Of a DNA stretch of 40,427 bases, positions 40,361-40,427 are shown one piece after another. Under the pieces are notes generated by a model. The model was not told where the DNA came from. It worked only from the letters and a program-made list of their open reading frames with translations, and ran no database searches. Location: contig JAJDUH010000075.1 of assembly GCA_022826805.1 (NCBI GenBank), positions 1-40,427 on the forward strand, given 5' to 3'. The stretch comes from Candidatus Poribacteria bacterium. GTDB lineage: Bacteria; Poribacteria; WGA-4E; WGA-3G. Numbering within the stretch: the stretch's first letter is position 1; every line of letters begins with the position of its first letter. The translations under genes were made by a program, and so were the position numbers.

Positions 40361-40427
40361 ATGGTTAGACCGACGCGTCTGGATTATTGTCAATATCTAC
40401 TTAGCACGCCTATCAACTATACGCTGA
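40361..40427 (+). CDS. transposase, N-terminal fragment (cut by window end)
   Basis: The 22 codons visible read MVRPTRLDYCQYLLSTPINY and then Thr-Leu, open to the last base. The YCQYLL...INYT opening recalls IS701/IS4-type transposases of cyanobacteria and related metagenomes. With so few residues this is a recollection rather than a proof. A strong promoter and a GAGGAGG site precede it. Confidence 0.55.
   Translation, partial: MVRPTRLDYCQYLLSTPINYTL

Larger units (their letters stand above)
40289..40427 (+). mobile_element. insertion sequence, left part
   Basis: It begins with TAGGACTTACGCA, as at 39357, followed by a promoter, ribosome-binding site and the start of a transposase-like gene. 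The element continues past the window. The exact family cannot be set from this fragment. Confidence 0.6.

Overview
The window is a chromosomal origin region, read in one piece from a Gram-negative bacterium that does not belong to a well-studied phylum. My best guess is a Candidatus Poribacteria-like or other FCB/PVC-side lineage. This rests on the mix of gene types (Asp-box propeller, LamG, Gfo/Idh/MocA, GH2, a SprA-type giant outer-membrane protein) and on abundant small palindromic intergenic repeats. It is an inference, not a phylogenetic placement.

Layout. Positions 1-4864 hold three minus-strand accessory genes: an Asp-box beta-propeller, a secreted HEXXH metallopeptidase and an exported TPR protein. 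Positions 4907-14217 hold the replication cluster, all on the minus strand: dnaA, oriC, recF, a dciA-like DUF721 gene, gyrB and gyrA. The origin (12380-12731) lies between dnaA and recF, where dnaN is usually found. It has the full basal unwinding layout: AT-rich DUE, TAG trinucleotides, a G-rich step, a consensus DnaA box and its tandem neighbour, then eleven same-strand DnaA boxes spaced largely 11 bp apart. To the right are rpmH and ispH (plus strand), then hisC, a D-2-hydroxyacid dehydrogenase and a GH2 glycosidase (minus strand).

Positions 21787-28536 encode a 2249-residue homologue of SprA, the outer-membrane pore of the type IX secretion system. It carries three Gly/Tyr-rich low-complexity inserts and one in-frame copy of a dispersed palindromic repeat. 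A lipoprotein made of two recent tandem copies of one unit follows.

Positions 29989-35739 are a mostly plus-strand metabolic stretch: a LamG protein, a Gfo/Idh/MocA oxidoreductase, ribulose-phosphate 3-epimerase, two zinc medium-chain dehydrogenases and adenine phosphoribosyltransferase. A tRNA-Arg(CCU), secD and secF follow. The right end has a MITE-like element, a gene of uncertain function and the first bases of an insertion sequence whose transposase is cut by the window edge.

Together the genes cover replication initiation and supercoiling, protein export (SecDF at the inner membrane, a SprA-type pore at the outer membrane), sugar and polysaccharide catabolism, and housekeeping biosynthesis. 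The most unusual feature is the repeats. At least three families of small palindromes occupy the intergenic spaces. One family supplies the bases directly before the start codons of three genes and has also entered the sprA-like coding frame.
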